Positions 45,063 through 46,047 of a stretch of 46,047 nt of DNA are shown in pieces. Both the position numbers and the translations under genes were made by a program. Every line of letters begins with the position of its first letter. Within the stretch, counting starts at the first letter, position 1. The notes beneath the pieces are model-generated. The model was not told where the DNA came from, made no database searches, and saw only the letters and a list, made by a program, of their open reading frames with translations. The stretch is from Protostelium mycophagum (lineage: Eukaryota > Evosea > Variosea > Protosteliida > Protosteliaceae): assembly GCA_002081555.1 (NCBI GenBank), contig KV921154.1, forward strand, positions 1,469-47,515, read 5' to 3'.

Positions 45063-45763
45063 TTATTCTCTGTTGCTTCTTAAAAATAGAGTCAAGACAG
45101 AGTCTGGAAAAAAAAGAGAGCCGGCCAAAATGACTCTACAACAAGCCAGAGTCAAGTCAAGACTACAAGCAAAATAGGACTCTGACTCTATTTTTTTTGG
45201 AGTCAGCACAAGTCTTAAATTTTGATGTCTCTGCAGCTCCTTAACTTTTGCTTTAACCGCTATTTCCAATCCCGATGTTTGTGATGACGCAACAAGAGGC
45301 CCCCTGAAGGGGACGCCCTCACAAATGAACAGGACCCGGATGCCCCTCAAAATGAAGACCCATTATCTGTAGCTATCACAATTGAATTACCAGGCTGACC
45401 GGTGCCAATACCGGCGGAGGACACCCCTTGTCAGAACCTATCATGTGGTCTGGGTGTCTTTTGTTACATAAAAAAAAATATATATCCTAGAATATAAACA
45501 AGACTTTTATATATGGACACTTAATTTAAACGAGGATCTTTTCCACAAATACCATCTTAATATACACAAAGTATAAGATTGTACAGATATCTCCTCTATA
45601 CAAGCTTGCCACGTCATCAAACTTGTGAGTTGGAAGGACAGATTGAGCGAAGGTCGACTTAGGTGAAACACTTGTGCGAATCATTGTTGAGAATATTGTT
45701 TGGCAATTCGCAATTCGATAATCTGCATCATCCAAAAATGTCTTTAACTTTACTCATTCTTTA
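45063..45763. other. Unresolved region without clear gene
   Basis: Contains repeated GAGTC/GACTC words (about 45015-45200), several poly-A/poly-T runs and two open frames on the minus strand (45350-45063 and 45735-45526) that match nothing known. The upstream exons of the Lys-rich tail gene may lie here. Confidence 0.4.
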
Positions 45764-46047
45764 TCAGTCCGAAGAGAAAGAGCTCTCAGGATTCGGTTGA
45801 TTTTTCTGGTGAAGTCTATGCCGTCGTTCCTCCAACTTGTTCGCACGATCGGCTAACCATTTTATAAACCCCTCCTCTCCCAATTTCTCTCTAACAGCTG
45901 TCACCTACCTTGTTTGTACTATGTAGACAATGAATACTCACCTCCTCCTCTGTAGAGTCTTCATATCCCTCTCGGCCTGATAGACACGCTCTTGTTCTTC
46001 AAATTGGTCGCGTAACCTTAATTCGGTAATATCGAAAATGGTCAACA
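45764..46047 (-). CDS. 3' end of a coiled-coil gene, cut by the window edge
   Basis: The minus-strand 3' part reads ITELRLRDQFEEQERVYQAE, RDMKTLQRRR, then after an intron near 45905-45945 REKLGEEGFIKWLADRANKL and EERRHRLHQKNQPNPESSFS, then stop. It is charged and probably helical. The 5' part lies beyond the window, and no family is recognised. Confidence 0.45.

Overview
This is a eukaryotic nuclear window, gene-dense and intron-rich. Most genes are split by many short GT-AG introns, typically about 35-120 nt. I could re-join the exons of most genes by eye, because the joins restore textbook family motifs. There is no sign of bacterial operon layout. The mix fits a free-living amoeboid protist, probably amoebozoan: a Crinkler/RHS-type NTPase, a TRIM37-like E3 ligase, a bacterial-type GH15 glucoamylase/trehalase, a secreted heme-thiolate peroxidase, a DUF4139 protein, a DZF-domain RNA-binding protein, amoeba-style ankyrin repeats and a Cys-rich secreted protein. 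The taxonomic guess is inference. A run of exactly 100 N at 22035-22134 marks a scaffold join.

Left of the gap: a Crinkler/RHS-like P-loop protein (132-2245, +); a NodB-type polysaccharide deacetylase (2678-3586, -); a RAD5/RAD16-like SNF2-RING helicase of about 990 residues with some 20 introns and many E2F-like sites (3635-8668, -); a Gly/Tyr-rich zinc-finger DZF protein (9203-11274, -); a 58-residue protein (11356-11599, +); a DUF4140/DUF4139 protein (11820-14626, -); a protein with two BTB/T1 domains (14773-15976, +); a disordered plus coiled-coil protein (16228-18470, +); a secreted heme-thiolate peroxidase (18593-19584, -); poorly resolved small reading frames (19.7-20.8 kb); and an intronless protein kinase (21151-21954, +).

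Right of the gap: a duplicated Cys-rich secreted protein (22634-23291, +); a decayed piggyBac-like zinc-finger relic; a TRIM37 homologue that appears to be fused to an RRM (23835-27320, -); GH15 (27474-30318, +); two uncertain small loci; a DHHC palmitoyltransferase (31630-33314, +); a C2-GRAM membrane protein (33362-35750, -); 4-alpha-glucanotransferase (36185-38327, +); a kynurenine-type aminotransferase (38332-39850, -); a PSMD5-like proteasome chaperone (40055-41705, +); an EamA/DMT transporter (41724-43222, -); a small disordered protein whose first exon and upstream DNA are tandemly duplicated (43.4-44.3 kb); an ankyrin fragment; a Lys-rich tail; and the 3' end of a coiled-coil gene at the window edge.

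The layout is compact. Several divergent pairs share 80-430 bp, and tail-to-tail pairs are as close as 4 bp between stop codons. GH15 and the glucanotransferase both act on alpha-glucans. The helicase, TRIM37, PSMD5 and DZF genes are housekeeping nuclear or proteostasis functions. The strongest leads are the E2F-like site cluster in the helicase gene, the TRIM37-RRM fusion, the recurrent intron motif, and the fresh tandem duplication at 43.8-44.3 kb.
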